From Bernardetiaceae bacterium (GTDB lineage Bacteria > Bacteroidota > Bacteroidia > Cytophagales > Thermoflexibacteraceae), in NCBI GenBank assembly GCA_025057115.1, contig JANWWZ010000003.1, positions 1 through 64,000 on the forward strand: DNA of 64,000 bases, given 5' to 3'. The notes below the pieces were generated by a model. That model made no database searches, had not been told where the DNA came from, and worked only from the letters and a program-made list of their open reading frames with translations. Below are positions 56,875-64,000 of this stretch, in pieces. Position numbers and translations under genes: made by a program. The first letter of the stretch is position 1, and the number at the start of each line of letters is the position of its first letter.

Positions 56875-57372
56875 TTACCAAATTCCGTTGTTGAAATCCG
56901 ATTCGCTTACAGTTTTGTAGCGTATTGCCAGTTTTTTGCGCATGGCTTTTTCCAGTTCCTTTTGCGGAAAGGCAATCAAAGGAATATCGACTCTTTTAGG
57001 ATTGAGCTCTGCAGGAAGGGCAAATATCCACATGTCTAAATTGCGCCATCGTTCAGCATATACTACTACAATGTCTTTTTCGCTAAACTGCAAAGAACCA
57101 GCAGCGTTGGTGTATCGCAATTTTTCAGGAATTTGTTCAATGCTTACGATCATCCGATGGGTGCTATCTGGTTCGAAGCCTGTTAATCGCGACTTTCGCA
57201 TTGCCTTGACCGCTTTGGCAAAAAGGTACTTAGCGCGCCGATCAGCTTGTTTTGCTAAATGACAAGCCGCTAAGGTTCCCTCGTCAGTAACAACCTGAGC
57301 AAACTCCAACTGAATAGCACTGCGACAACTTGCCAGCAACAGCGCAAAGATGAGTAACCGACAGCGAACCAT
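56875..57372 (-). CDS. Small lipoprotein of unknown function
   Basis: The 165-residue product has a lipoprotein signal (LLIFALLLASC, Cys near residue 16). The mature part is a mixed domain with a basic helix, AKYLFAKAVKAMRKSRLTG, then beta strands MIVSIEQIPEKLRY and DIVVVYAERWRNLDMWIFA. I do not recognise a family. It is a single gene that converges with the gene to its left and diverges from the acyl-CoA synthetase gene. Confidence 0.62.
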   Translation of the reverse strand: MVRCRLLIFALLLASCRSAIQLEFAQVVTDEGTLAACHLAKQADRRAKYLFAKAVKAMRKSRLTGFEPDSTHRMIVSIEQIPEKLRYTNAAGSLQFSEKDIVVVYAERWRNLDMWIFALPAELNPKRVDIPLIAFPQKELEKAMRKKLAIRYKTVSESDFNNGIW

Positions 57373-57474
57373 TAGAAAATGCTTACCCTACTGCAATTTA
57401 ACGCATTTAGTGTTAATTTAGCTCAGTTAAATGTCCAACTATCCTACAGTTCAATCTGCTAAATTCAGCAAGGC

Positions 57475-58974
57475 GTGGAGGGTGTTAAATTTTTTCAACG
57501 CCTGGAACAATTCTCAAATAGATTGGCGTTGAGCGACAATGCTGGTAGTTATACCTATTTGCAATTGTTGCAAGCAAGCAAGTTGGTCAGTAGTCAATTA
57601 CATCAGGTAGAACAGCAGCCTATATGCTTTTTGTATCCTGCTTCTTTTGACTATGTGGCTGTGTTGCTGGGTATTTGGCAGGCAGGCGGTATTGCGGTCC
57701 CTTTAAGTGTCGTTTACCCTCCCGCCGAGTTAGCCTATATACTTGCTGATACAGGTTGTCGGCAAGTGTGGACCGCGCCGCAGTACGAACCTACTCTAAG
57801 GCAAGCAGTTGTAGGACTTCATGCGACTCCCGAAATAGTAGTACAAGCTAATTTTGCCTCACAAGGCGAGAACTATTTATCTGCGAACCTTTTATGCATT
57901 TCTGAAGACTTTCCAGCTTTGATGATTTACACCAGTGGCACAACGGGCAAGCCTAAAGGAGCTGTGCATACTCATAAAAGTTTAAGAGCTCAAATGGAAA
58001 TCCTCTCCAGTGCATGGGGATGGCAGCCTGAAGATGAGATTATAAATCCCTTGCCCTTACATCATATTCACGGATTGATAAATGCGTTGGCTTGTGCACT
58101 TTGGAATGGAGCTCATTGCATCCTTCGCCCTCGATTTGAGGCACTCCAAACATGGGAATGGTTTTGCACGCAGCGGGCAAGCATTTTCATGGCAGTGCCT
58201 ACCATTTATCAAAGACTTATTCAATATTGGGAAGAGCAACCCTTAGAGGTGCAGCAACGCTACGCAAACGGCGCTAGAAAATTGCGCTTAATGATCTCTG
58301 GTTCAGCAGCTTTGCCTATTTCAGTGTTGCAGCGGTGGCAAGAAATTACAGGACACTTTTTGCTAGAGCGCTATGGCATGACTGAAACAGGTATGGTACT
58401 TTCTAATCCGCTCAATGGTCAGCGCTGGGCAGGCTTTGTAGGTAAGCCTCTTCCTGGAGTCGAGGTTCGCCTAGTGGATGATGACGGAAAGGAACAGACT
58501 GCAGTAGAGGCTACGGGAGAAATTCAAGTTAAAAGCCCTATGATGTTTAAATTTTATTGGCAACGTCCAGAGATTACTGCTCAAAGTTTTACTCCTGATG
58601 GTTGGTTTCGCACTGGCGATATCGCCTACCGCAACTCAAATGGCAACTACAAAATTTTAGGTAGAGTTTCTTCCGATATTCTTAAAATTAGTGGTTACAA
58701 GGTATCCGCACTAGAAATTGAAGAAACTTTGATGTTGCATCCTCAAGTAAAAGCATGTGCTGTAGTAGGTATTCCCCACGCTGAAAAAGGAGAACAAGCT
58801 GCTGCTTTTGTAGTTCTTTCTGATGGTTCTTCACTTGAAGAAATTCAAAAATGGCTCAAAACACAACTAGCGCACTATAAGCAGCCTGCTGTTTGGCAAG
58901 TGGTAGAGGAATTGCCACGCAATGCAATGGGTAAAGTTCAAAAAACAGCTTTGAAAACTCTTTTGACAGATTGA
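57475..58974 (+). CDS. AMP-dependent acyl-CoA synthetase (malonyl-CoA synthetase-like)
   Basis: The ANL-superfamily enzyme activates a carboxylic acid with ATP and joins it to CoA. The 499 residues, from a GTG start, contain the P-loop YTSGTTGKPKGAVHTH near residue 150, LPLHHIHGLINAL, ERYGMTETGMVLSNP near residue 299, the hinge GWFRTGDIAY with GRVSSDILKISGYKVSALEI, and the catalytic lysine in PRNAMGKVQKTA. The LPLHHIHGL pattern and size are like MatB/ACSF3-type malonyl-CoA synthetases, but the substrate cannot be set from this alone. The GTG start is used because no ATG fits the family's N-terminus. Confidence 0.83.
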   Translation: MEGVKFFQRLEQFSNRLALSDNAGSYTYLQLLQASKLVSSQLHQVEQQPICFLYPASFDYVAVLLGIWQAGGIAVPLSVVYPPAELAYILADTGCRQVWTAPQYEPTLRQAVVGLHATPEIVVQANFASQGENYLSANLLCISEDFPALMIYTSGTTGKPKGAVHTHKSLRAQMEILSSAWGWQPEDEIINPLPLHHIHGLINALACALWNGAHCILRPRFEALQTWEWFCTQRASIFMAVPTIYQRLIQYWEEQPLEVQQRYANGARKLRLMISGSAALPISVLQRWQEITGHFLLERYGMTETGMVLSNPLNGQRWAGFVGKPLPGVEVRLVDDDGKEQTAVEATGEIQVKSPMMFKFYWQRPEITAQSFTPDGWFRTGDIAYRNSNGNYKILGRVSSDILKISGYKVSALEIEETLMLHPQVKACAVVGIPHAEKGEQAAAFVVLSDGSSLEEIQKWLKTQLAHYKQPAVWQVVEELPRNAMGKVQKTALKTLLTD

Positions 58975-59043
58975 AATTGCAAAAAAACGCGATAATCATC
59001 TGCAAATCAATTTCTTGTTTTTTTAGAGTCACAAACAGGATCT

Positions 59044-60111
59044 TCATACTTTCCAAATTACTCCACTGCAGCTGTCCATACTTGCCCCTGTGACAGAAGA
59101 TAATACATTATTTTTTTCTAAGTAGCGCAACAATCCCAAAAAAGCAAATACAATAGCTTCCTTGAAAGAAATGATTTCTGGCTCAGGAACAACAATTTTA
59201 GTTTCAGGGAGTAGTTGTTGTAGCAGTTCTACTAGAAACTGATTAAAGGCTCCTCCTCCTGTAAGTAATACTTTGGCATTTGATCGATTAAACCATTTGA
59301 TATTTTTCGCAATTTCTCCAGCGACAAAGTAAACTGCTGTGCAGAGCAAGTCTTCAATTTTGGCATTGCTTTTTTCTATAATTGGCAAATAGTAAGCTAT
59401 AAATTGTTCTTTGCCCAGTGATTTAGGAAAAGGTTTTTGCAAGTAAGGATCACGTTGAAACAAGTCAAGTAAATCAGTTTGAATTTGACCGCTGCGAGCA
59501 AGATTGCCGCTTTCATCGTATGGCTTGCCTAACTTTTGGGATAAATAGTTGAAAATTAGGTTATTAAATGTTACGTCATACGAAATGCGCCTGCCTTGGT
59601 AATCAGTAGAAAAATTGGCGATGCCCCCTAGATTAAGGCAAAATTCGTATTGAGAAAATAGTATTTGATCGCCGATGGGTACCAAGGGTGCACCTTGCCC
59701 TTTCAAGGCTACGTCTAGCTTTCTAAAGTTGCAAACAACGGGATACCCTGAAGTAGCTGCTAAAGTGGCTCCACATCCAATTTGTGTTGTCAGTCCAATT
59801 TCGGGTTGATGAAAAATTGTATGCCCATGAGAAGCAATAAATAAAGGTTTAATTTGTCGTCTTGCAATAAAATCTTTTGCTAACAATCCAAAATAACGCC
59901 CTAGCTCTACATCAATGCGGGCATATTCAAAAGCAGATTGATTTTCTAAATTGCCAAGCAATTCTTGCCATTGCTGTGTATAGGGTACGGTTTCAGCAGC
60001 ATGCAGGCGAAAATACCATTTTTCATTTTGCCAAAATTCTACCAAAGCTAGATCCACGCCGTCTAGCGAAGTTCCAGACATCATTCCCAGAACAGTAAAA
60101 TGTTCTTGCAT
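59044..60111 (-). CDS. anmK: Anhydro-N-acetylmuramic acid kinase
   Basis: AnmK phosphorylates and opens 1,6-anhydro-MurNAc to MurNAc-6-phosphate during cell-wall recycling. The 355-residue ASKHA kinase starts with the phosphate loop LGMMSGTSLDGVDLALVEF at residues 8-26. It has ASHGHTIFHQPE near residue 92, LNLGGIANFS near residue 156, and VLLTGGGAFNQFLVELLQ near residue 277. The length is normal. murQ is not adjacent. It converges with the acyl-CoA synthetase gene. Confidence 0.95.
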   Translation of the reverse strand: MQEHFTVLGMMSGTSLDGVDLALVEFWQNEKWYFRLHAAETVPYTQQWQELLGNLENQSAFEYARIDVELGRYFGLLAKDFIARRQIKPLFIASHGHTIFHQPEIGLTTQIGCGATLAATSGYPVVCNFRKLDVALKGQGAPLVPIGDQILFSQYEFCLNLGGIANFSTDYQGRRISYDVTFNNLIFNYLSQKLGKPYDESGNLARSGQIQTDLLDLFQRDPYLQKPFPKSLGKEQFIAYYLPIIEKSNAKIEDLLCTAVYFVAGEIAKNIKWFNRSNAKVLLTGGGAFNQFLVELLQQLLPETKIVVPEPEIISFKEAIVFAFLGLLRYLEKNNVLSSVTGASMDSCSGVIWKV

Positions 60112-60294
60112 AAGAAGTTGTGTTTTTTAATAACTTGGAGCAAAAACAAAGTGAATAGAAGTTTTAGAGTTTGACAAAGATCTTTAGCTGACAACAGCCT
60201 TGCTTTTGAAATCCTAATTTTAAGTTATTGCTGATTGATTGAGAAACGCGATTTGTACAGCTTAGAATGCTTTCTGATATCTCAACATTTACCT

Positions 60295-61926
60295 TCACTG
60301 AATTTTTACAGGTTGAAAGTACATTAAATCAGTATTGAACTGGAGAGAAATGTTTTTGCTTTTTCTTTCAGTTAAGGTTTGCCATTGAGATTGTGGAAAA
60401 ATTTTTATCCATTTCTTTTTGCTGTTGAGCGTTACCCAAGCGGGCATATTGAATTCTCTCTCAGCAGCTTTCCAACGATAATGCAAAATAACTTTTTTTC
60501 CCTTTTGCTCTAATTTATACTCCAATTGTGGGATTTGCGTGTGAAATAAATACTGGCGAAAAATAGGAGTCAGATACCTACCCGTTCGTTGATTGAAAAA
60601 TTGAACTACTTGTTCAGTAGAAATATTTTTCAAGCGGAACGCACGTACAAAGTCGCGCAAGGTATTAAACCAGAGCGTATCGTTATCTATGGTGTGGCGA
60701 AGAGAGTGCAACATCCATGTACCTTTGAAGTAAATATCATTGTCCAGCCAATTTTTATAGTTTACTCCGAAAACACCTATCATGGGAGTGAGGTTTCTAA
60801 CCTGTGCTTGCTGTGTTTTCAAGTACTGAATCACTTTGCTTTTATTGCCTGTGATACACTCCAGATAAACTGCCTCAGCATACGTGGCAAATGACTCGTG
60901 AATCCAAAGTTCTGCATTATCGCGCATGGTAAGGCTGTTGCCAAAGTACTCATGTGCACTTTCATGGACAATAATAAAATCGAAATCATACTTATTGTTT
61001 TGATAATTGTTTCCATACGCCACAGCACTTTGATGTTCCATGCCCCAGTAGGGCGTTTCTACCAGTGCGAACCCATCGCGCCAAAAGGGATATTTACCGA
61101 AGTGTTTTTCAAAACAAGCCAGCATAGGCTTAACTTGTTGAAAGTGGTTGAGCGCTTTTTCTTTGTTGTAGTCCAATACGTAGTAATCGATAGCTAATGT
61201 ATCTCCGTCAGCGCTTATGTACTGGTCGTGCAGATGAGTATAATGGGCTATGTTCAAGGTTACGTTATAGGTGTTAATGGGATAACTTACCCGCCATTCA
61301 TAGCCTTTGTAACCTGCTGAGGCTTGTTGAATACTTCTGAGATTGCCGTTTGATATGCATATGAGAGGTTCAGGTACTTCGCAGTAGATGCGCATGCTAT
61401 CTGGTTCATCAGAAGGATGGTCTTTGCAGGGCCACCAACTGCTCGCCCCAAGTCCTTGACAACTCACTCCTATCCAATGGCGACCCAGCGAATCCCTTGC
61501 CCATGTAAAACCCCCATCCCAAGGAGGATGGGGCGCAATGCGCGGTTTGCCTTGATAGTAAATTTTTATCGTTCCTGTGGTTCCTTTTAAAATGGTTTTG
61601 TTTAAATGGATAAAAACAGCCTCTCCCTCGCGGCGAAATCGCATTTGGTATTCTTCGAACAAAATTCGATCAATTGTAAAATTTTTGGCTAAATCTATTT
61701 GCATTATGTTGAAATCTTCTATAGCACGAAAAGTAATTGCATTATATCCAGCGATAAATTTTTCATCAGGCTTTACTTTTAAATTCAGGTCGTAGAAAGT
61801 AACGTCGTAGCAAGCCCGTTCAGGCAGTAGAGCACCGCGTAAAGTATCGGCACGAGTATACTGCCCTTGCGCAAGTTGAGCAAATAAGAACAATAATGCT
61901 CCACTGACTAGTATTTTATCTCGCAT
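60295..61926 (-). CDS. M1-family metallopeptidase, secreted
   Basis: This zinc aminopeptidase has the gluzincin motif HESAHEYFG (HExxH), the third ligand in IHESFATYAEA 19 residues later, and GMEHQSAVAYG as the exopeptidase substrate loop. The 543-residue chain begins with a signal peptide (LVSGALLFLFAQLAQGQ, residues 6-22), so it acts outside the cytoplasm. The C-terminal part is shortened compared with 850-residue PepN, ending with an Ig-like domain, as in many Bacteroidota M1 proteins. It stands alone before the thyA region. Confidence 0.93.
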   Translation of the reverse strand: MRDKILVSGALLFLFAQLAQGQYTRADTLRGALLPERACYDVTFYDLNLKVKPDEKFIAGYNAITFRAIEDFNIMQIDLAKNFTIDRILFEEYQMRFRREGEAVFIHLNKTILKGTTGTIKIYYQGKPRIAPHPPWDGGFTWARDSLGRHWIGVSCQGLGASSWWPCKDHPSDEPDSMRIYCEVPEPLICISNGNLRSIQQASAGYKGYEWRVSYPINTYNVTLNIAHYTHLHDQYISADGDTLAIDYYVLDYNKEKALNHFQQVKPMLACFEKHFGKYPFWRDGFALVETPYWGMEHQSAVAYGNNYQNNKYDFDFIIVHESAHEYFGNSLTMRDNAELWIHESFATYAEAVYLECITGNKSKVIQYLKTQQAQVRNLTPMIGVFGVNYKNWLDNDIYFKGTWMLHSLRHTIDNDTLWFNTLRDFVRAFRLKNISTEQVVQFFNQRTGRYLTPIFRQYLFHTQIPQLEYKLEQKGKKVILHYRWKAAEREFNMPAWVTLNSKKKWIKIFPQSQWQTLTERKSKNISLQFNTDLMYFQPVKIQ

Positions 61927-62006
61927 GGTGTGGTGTATTGTTTAAAATGTTTCTTATTGCTTTAAACTTACTAAATCCCCTGGCTTTTCAACTTCAATTT
62001 AAGACC

Positions 62007-62014
62007 TAACTTTG
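62007..62014 (+). promoter_or_regulatory. Probable -7 promoter box of thyA
   Basis: TAACTTTG fits TAnnTTTG and lies 60 bases before the thyA start codon. A TTTT run lies about 18 bp upstream at the approximate place of a -33 element, which is only a partial match. Confidence 0.4.
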
Positions 62015-62073
62015 TAAACCAAATCAAACTGCAACAAACTGTAATAAAAGCGCTAACAAAATAAGGCAGCAAA

Positions 62074-62868
62074 GTGAAACAGTATCACGATTTTTTAAAT
62101 TATATCCTTTCCAAAGGAGTGCGCAAGTCGGATAGAACTGGAGTAGGCACGATTAGCGTTTTCGGCTATCAAATGCGCTTCGACCTTGCTGAAGGATTTC
62201 CTTTAGTTACTACTAAAAAAGTACATTTTAAGTCAATAGTATATGAATTGCTTTGGTTTCTACGGGGGGAGACTAATGTTGCCTACTTGCAGCAGCACGG
62301 CGTAACTATATGGGACGAATGGGCAAACGAGCTAGGTGAACTTGGTCCTATCTATGGCAAGCAGTGGCGGAGTTGGCAAACCGCTGACGGTCGCACTATT
62401 GACCAAATTGAGCAAGTGATTAACCAAATACGCACCAATCCAGATTCAAGAAGGCTTATAGTAAGTGCATGGAATGTCGGTGAAATAGACCAAATGGCTC
62501 TGCCGCCTTGTCATGTCTTGTTTCAATTCTATGTAGCGGAAAATAAACTTTCTTGTCAGCTATACCAGCGCAGCGCTGACGCATTCTTAGGTGTGCCGTT
62601 TAACATTGCTTCGTATGCCTTACTTACCATGATGGTAGCCCAGGTATGCAACTTACAAGTAGGGGAGTTCATTCACACATTAGGCGATGCTCACATTTAT
62701 CTCAATCATTTGCAACAAGTAGAATTATTACTTAGCCGTGAGCCACGTCCTTTGCCATGGGTAAAGCTCAACCCCAAAGTCAAGGACATTTTTAGTTTTG
62801 GTTACGAAGATATTCACTTGATAAACTATAATCCACACCCAGCTATCAAGGCGCCAGTAGCAGTGTGA
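62074..62868 (+). CDS. thyA: Thymidylate synthase
   Basis: ThyA methylates dUMP to dTMP using methylene-tetrahydrofolate. The 264 residues equal the E. coli length. It starts at the GTG at 62074 (read as Met, [14 protein letters not shown]). The active-site cysteine is in [12 protein letters not shown] near residue 147. [19 protein letters not shown] follows at about 167, and the dUMP-binding arginine lies in [11 protein letters not shown]. The C-terminal APVAV tail is complete. folA often follows thyA but is absent here. The DUF2452 gene starts about 50 bp later. Confidence 0.97.
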   Translation: MKQYHDFLNYILSKGVRKSDRTGVGTISVFGYQMRFDLAEGFPLVTTKKVHFKSIVYELLWFLRGETNVAYLQQHGVTIWDEWANELGELGPIYGKQWRSWQTADGRTIDQIEQVINQIRTNPDSRRLIVSAWNVGEIDQMALPPCHVLFQFYVAENKLSCQLYQRSADAFLGVPFNIASYALLTMMVAQVCNLQVGEFIHTLGDAHIYLNHLQQVELLLSREPRPLPWVKLNPKVKDIFSFGYEDIHLINYNPHPAIKAPVAV

Positions 62869-62915
62869 ACATTTCTTTTGGCTGTATTGTTTGTAGTTAA
62901 ATGTTTCATATAACA

Positions 62916-63401
62916 ATGTCCGAAGCAGAAAACCAACCACTGGGAAAAGCTATAAACATAGAGAACATAGACTTAGAAAAGATGCAAGAAAAAGTAGCGG
63001 CTACTCCCAGCACTCTGCCTTATGCGCATGCAGTGGGTAGCGCGCTCATCAAGCCAGAAGACGAAGGCACTATAAAAGCCAATGCACTGGAAGCTATGCA
63101 CCAACAAACCAGTGCCCAGCTAGCCCAGCTTTACGAACAAATGCAAACTTTGGTCAAGCAAGCAAAGAGCATTCAGGAACGCATTTTGATTTCTGAGCGC
63201 ATCTACCAAGCTGAAATTCGTTTCAACCCCCTTATCGGACAGGTTTACTATCTTTATCAACGCGAAGGACAACGCGATGTACTTTCTCTAATTGCACCTC
63301 ATGAGTGGGGAAGAAGTAGAAAATATTCAAAATTTATCGCTAAAGTTCGCTTATTAGCAGACCACACCTGGGAAGTGCTTGAAATGGGTGAAAACCTCTA
63401 A
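62916..63401 (+). CDS. DUF2452-family protein
   Basis: The 161-residue product matches the uncharacterised DUF2452 pattern: SERIYQAEIRFNPLIGQVYY, LYQREGQRDVLSLIAPHEWG and KYSKFIAKVRLLADHTWEV. It is cytoplasmic, with a helical N-terminal part. The start at 62916 (MSEAENQPLG) is chosen over the in-frame one 15 bases upstream because it gives the typical acidic opening. It sits 48 bp behind thyA and two bases before rsmI, so it is probably co-transcribed with rsmI. The family has no known function. Confidence 0.78.
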   Translation: MSEAENQPLGKAINIENIDLEKMQEKVAATPSTLPYAHAVGSALIKPEDEGTIKANALEAMHQQTSAQLAQLYEQMQTLVKQAKSIQERILISERIYQAEIRFNPLIGQVYYLYQREGQRDVLSLIAPHEWGRSRKYSKFIAKVRLLADHTWEVLEMGENL

Positions 63402-63403
63402 CG

Positions 63404-64000
63404 ATGCTCTTTGTCGTTCCCACGCCTATTGGCAATTTAGAAGATATTACGCTGCGGGCATTGCGCATTTTAAAAGAAGTAGATTTTGTTATAGCGGAAG
63501 ATACGCGTTTGTCGGGCAACTTATTGAGGCATTTTGGCATTAGCAAACCCCTTGTTAGCTTTCATCTGGCTAATGAACATCAAGCAGTAGAGCCAATTAT
63601 TGCTAAGTTACAACAAGGGCGGAAAGCAGCGCTGGTAAGTGATGCTGGTACTCCAGCTATTTGCGATCCTGGCTTTTTGTTGATTCGCGCCTGCATTCAA
63701 AAAGGAATTGCTGTGGAATGCCTTCCTGGACCTACTGCCTTTGTTCCTGCCTTAGTAGCTTCTGGGTTGCCATGTGATACGTTTACTTTTTGGGGATTTT
63801 TACCGCACAAAAAAGGCAGGCAGACGCAATTACAACAAATTGCTGCTCTCCCCCATACTGTGGTGGTTTATGAATCACCTCACCGATTGTTGCGCTTGTT
63901 GGAGGAATTGCAAGTGCATTGCGGACCAGAGCGCCCTGCTTGCATTGCGCGAGAAATAAGTAAGTTGCACGAGGAGATTGTACGAGGTACTGTGGCTCAG
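63404..64000 (+). CDS. rsmI: 16S rRNA 2'-O-ribose C1402 methyltransferase RsmI, 5' part
   Basis: The frame starts at ATG 63404, three bases behind the DUF2452 stop, and runs off the window edge after 199 codons, so the gene is incomplete here. RsmI methylates C1402 of 16S rRNA using S-adenosylmethionine. The opening VVPTPIGNLEDITLRAL, then DTRLSGNLLRHFGI, ALVSDAGTPAICDPGFLLI and CLPGPTAFVPAL are characteristic of the tetrapyrrole-methylase fold of RsmI. Family proteins have about 230-290 residues, so perhaps a quarter is missing to the right. Confidence 0.95.
   Translation, partial: MLFVVPTPIGNLEDITLRALRILKEVDFVIAEDTRLSGNLLRHFGISKPLVSFHLANEHQAVEPIIAKLQQGRKAALVSDAGTPAICDPGFLLIRACIQKGIAVECLPGPTAFVPALVASGLPCDTFTFWGFLPHKKGRQTQLQQIAALPHTVVVYESPHRLLRLLEELQVHCGPERPACIAREISKLHEEIVRGTVAQ

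Noticed and set aside
1-64000. tRNA genes or mobile elements in the intergenic regions
   Set aside because: I looked in gaps longer than 70 bases for T-arm-like GGTTCRAxTCC and cloverleaf arms, and for transposase motifs and terminal repeats, and found none. A tRNA-scanning program would be decisive.

Overview
The window looks like chromosomal DNA of a member of the Bacteroidota, most likely a Cytophagales-type bacterium. This rests on several protein families largely confined to that phylum (DUF4175, DUF4905, DUF4136, a VCBS/UnbV repeat lipoprotein), on TAnnTTTG promoter boxes, and on a moderately AT-rich, short-intergenic layout with genes on both strands. No phage, insertion sequence, CRISPR array or tRNA gene was recognised. 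About 51 protein genes, the 3' end of a 5S rRNA and one decayed gene are described.

Layout. 1-90: end of an rRNA operon with its terminator. 200-19,200: mostly housekeeping genes (LolD-like ATPase, ndk, alkaline phosphatase, SPOR protein, pheS, ccmF, nuoB, a GT35 phosphorylase, a copper P-type ATPase, glpD, thrA, menB). 19,700-30,400: cell-envelope and repair genes (a large FG-GAP/UnbV lipoprotein, an Omp85-type barrel, a ppx/gppA-recF pair, a CHAD protein). 30,510-31,010: a strongly decayed ECF sigma factor gene. 31,040-42,020: queuosine-precursor transporter, membrane-anchored RidA, ABC-F, a TPR membrane protein, nrdA, an SDR. 42,150-50,250: DUF4175 gene, RsbW-like ATPase, ybeY, mnmG and an Ig-like lipoprotein, all on the + strand. 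50,230-50,614: an unusual non-coding repeat region. 50,615-64,000: TPR protein, FAD oxidase, SpoIIE-type phosphatase, acyl-CoA synthetase, anmK, M1 peptidase, thyA, DUF2452 and the start of rsmI.

The most striking structure is 50,233-50,554. Fifteen exact copies of TTATTCACA, a form of the DnaA box TTATNCACA, occur on both strands within 322 bp and are largely spaced by multiples of about 10.5 bp. They are followed by an AT-rich stretch. About 3.6 kb to the left, between ybeY and mnmG, lies an exact ParB-binding parS sequence (TGTTCCACGTGAAACA) embedded in a 38-bp near-perfect palindrome, with a degenerate parS-like copy 63 bp away. With mnmG (gidA) as neighbour, this makes the region a strong candidate for the replication origin and centromere-like partition site of this chromosome. 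recF, nrdA and thyA also lie within about 25 kb. The rRNA operon end at the left edge reads towards this putative origin, which is unusual and is the main argument for caution.

Other points of interest are an alpha-glucan phosphorylase homologue with threonine where the PLP-binding lysine is expected, a RidA protein with an N-terminal membrane anchor overlapping a DUF4136 lipoprotein gene, and RsbW-like and SpoIIE-like proteins 8 kb apart.
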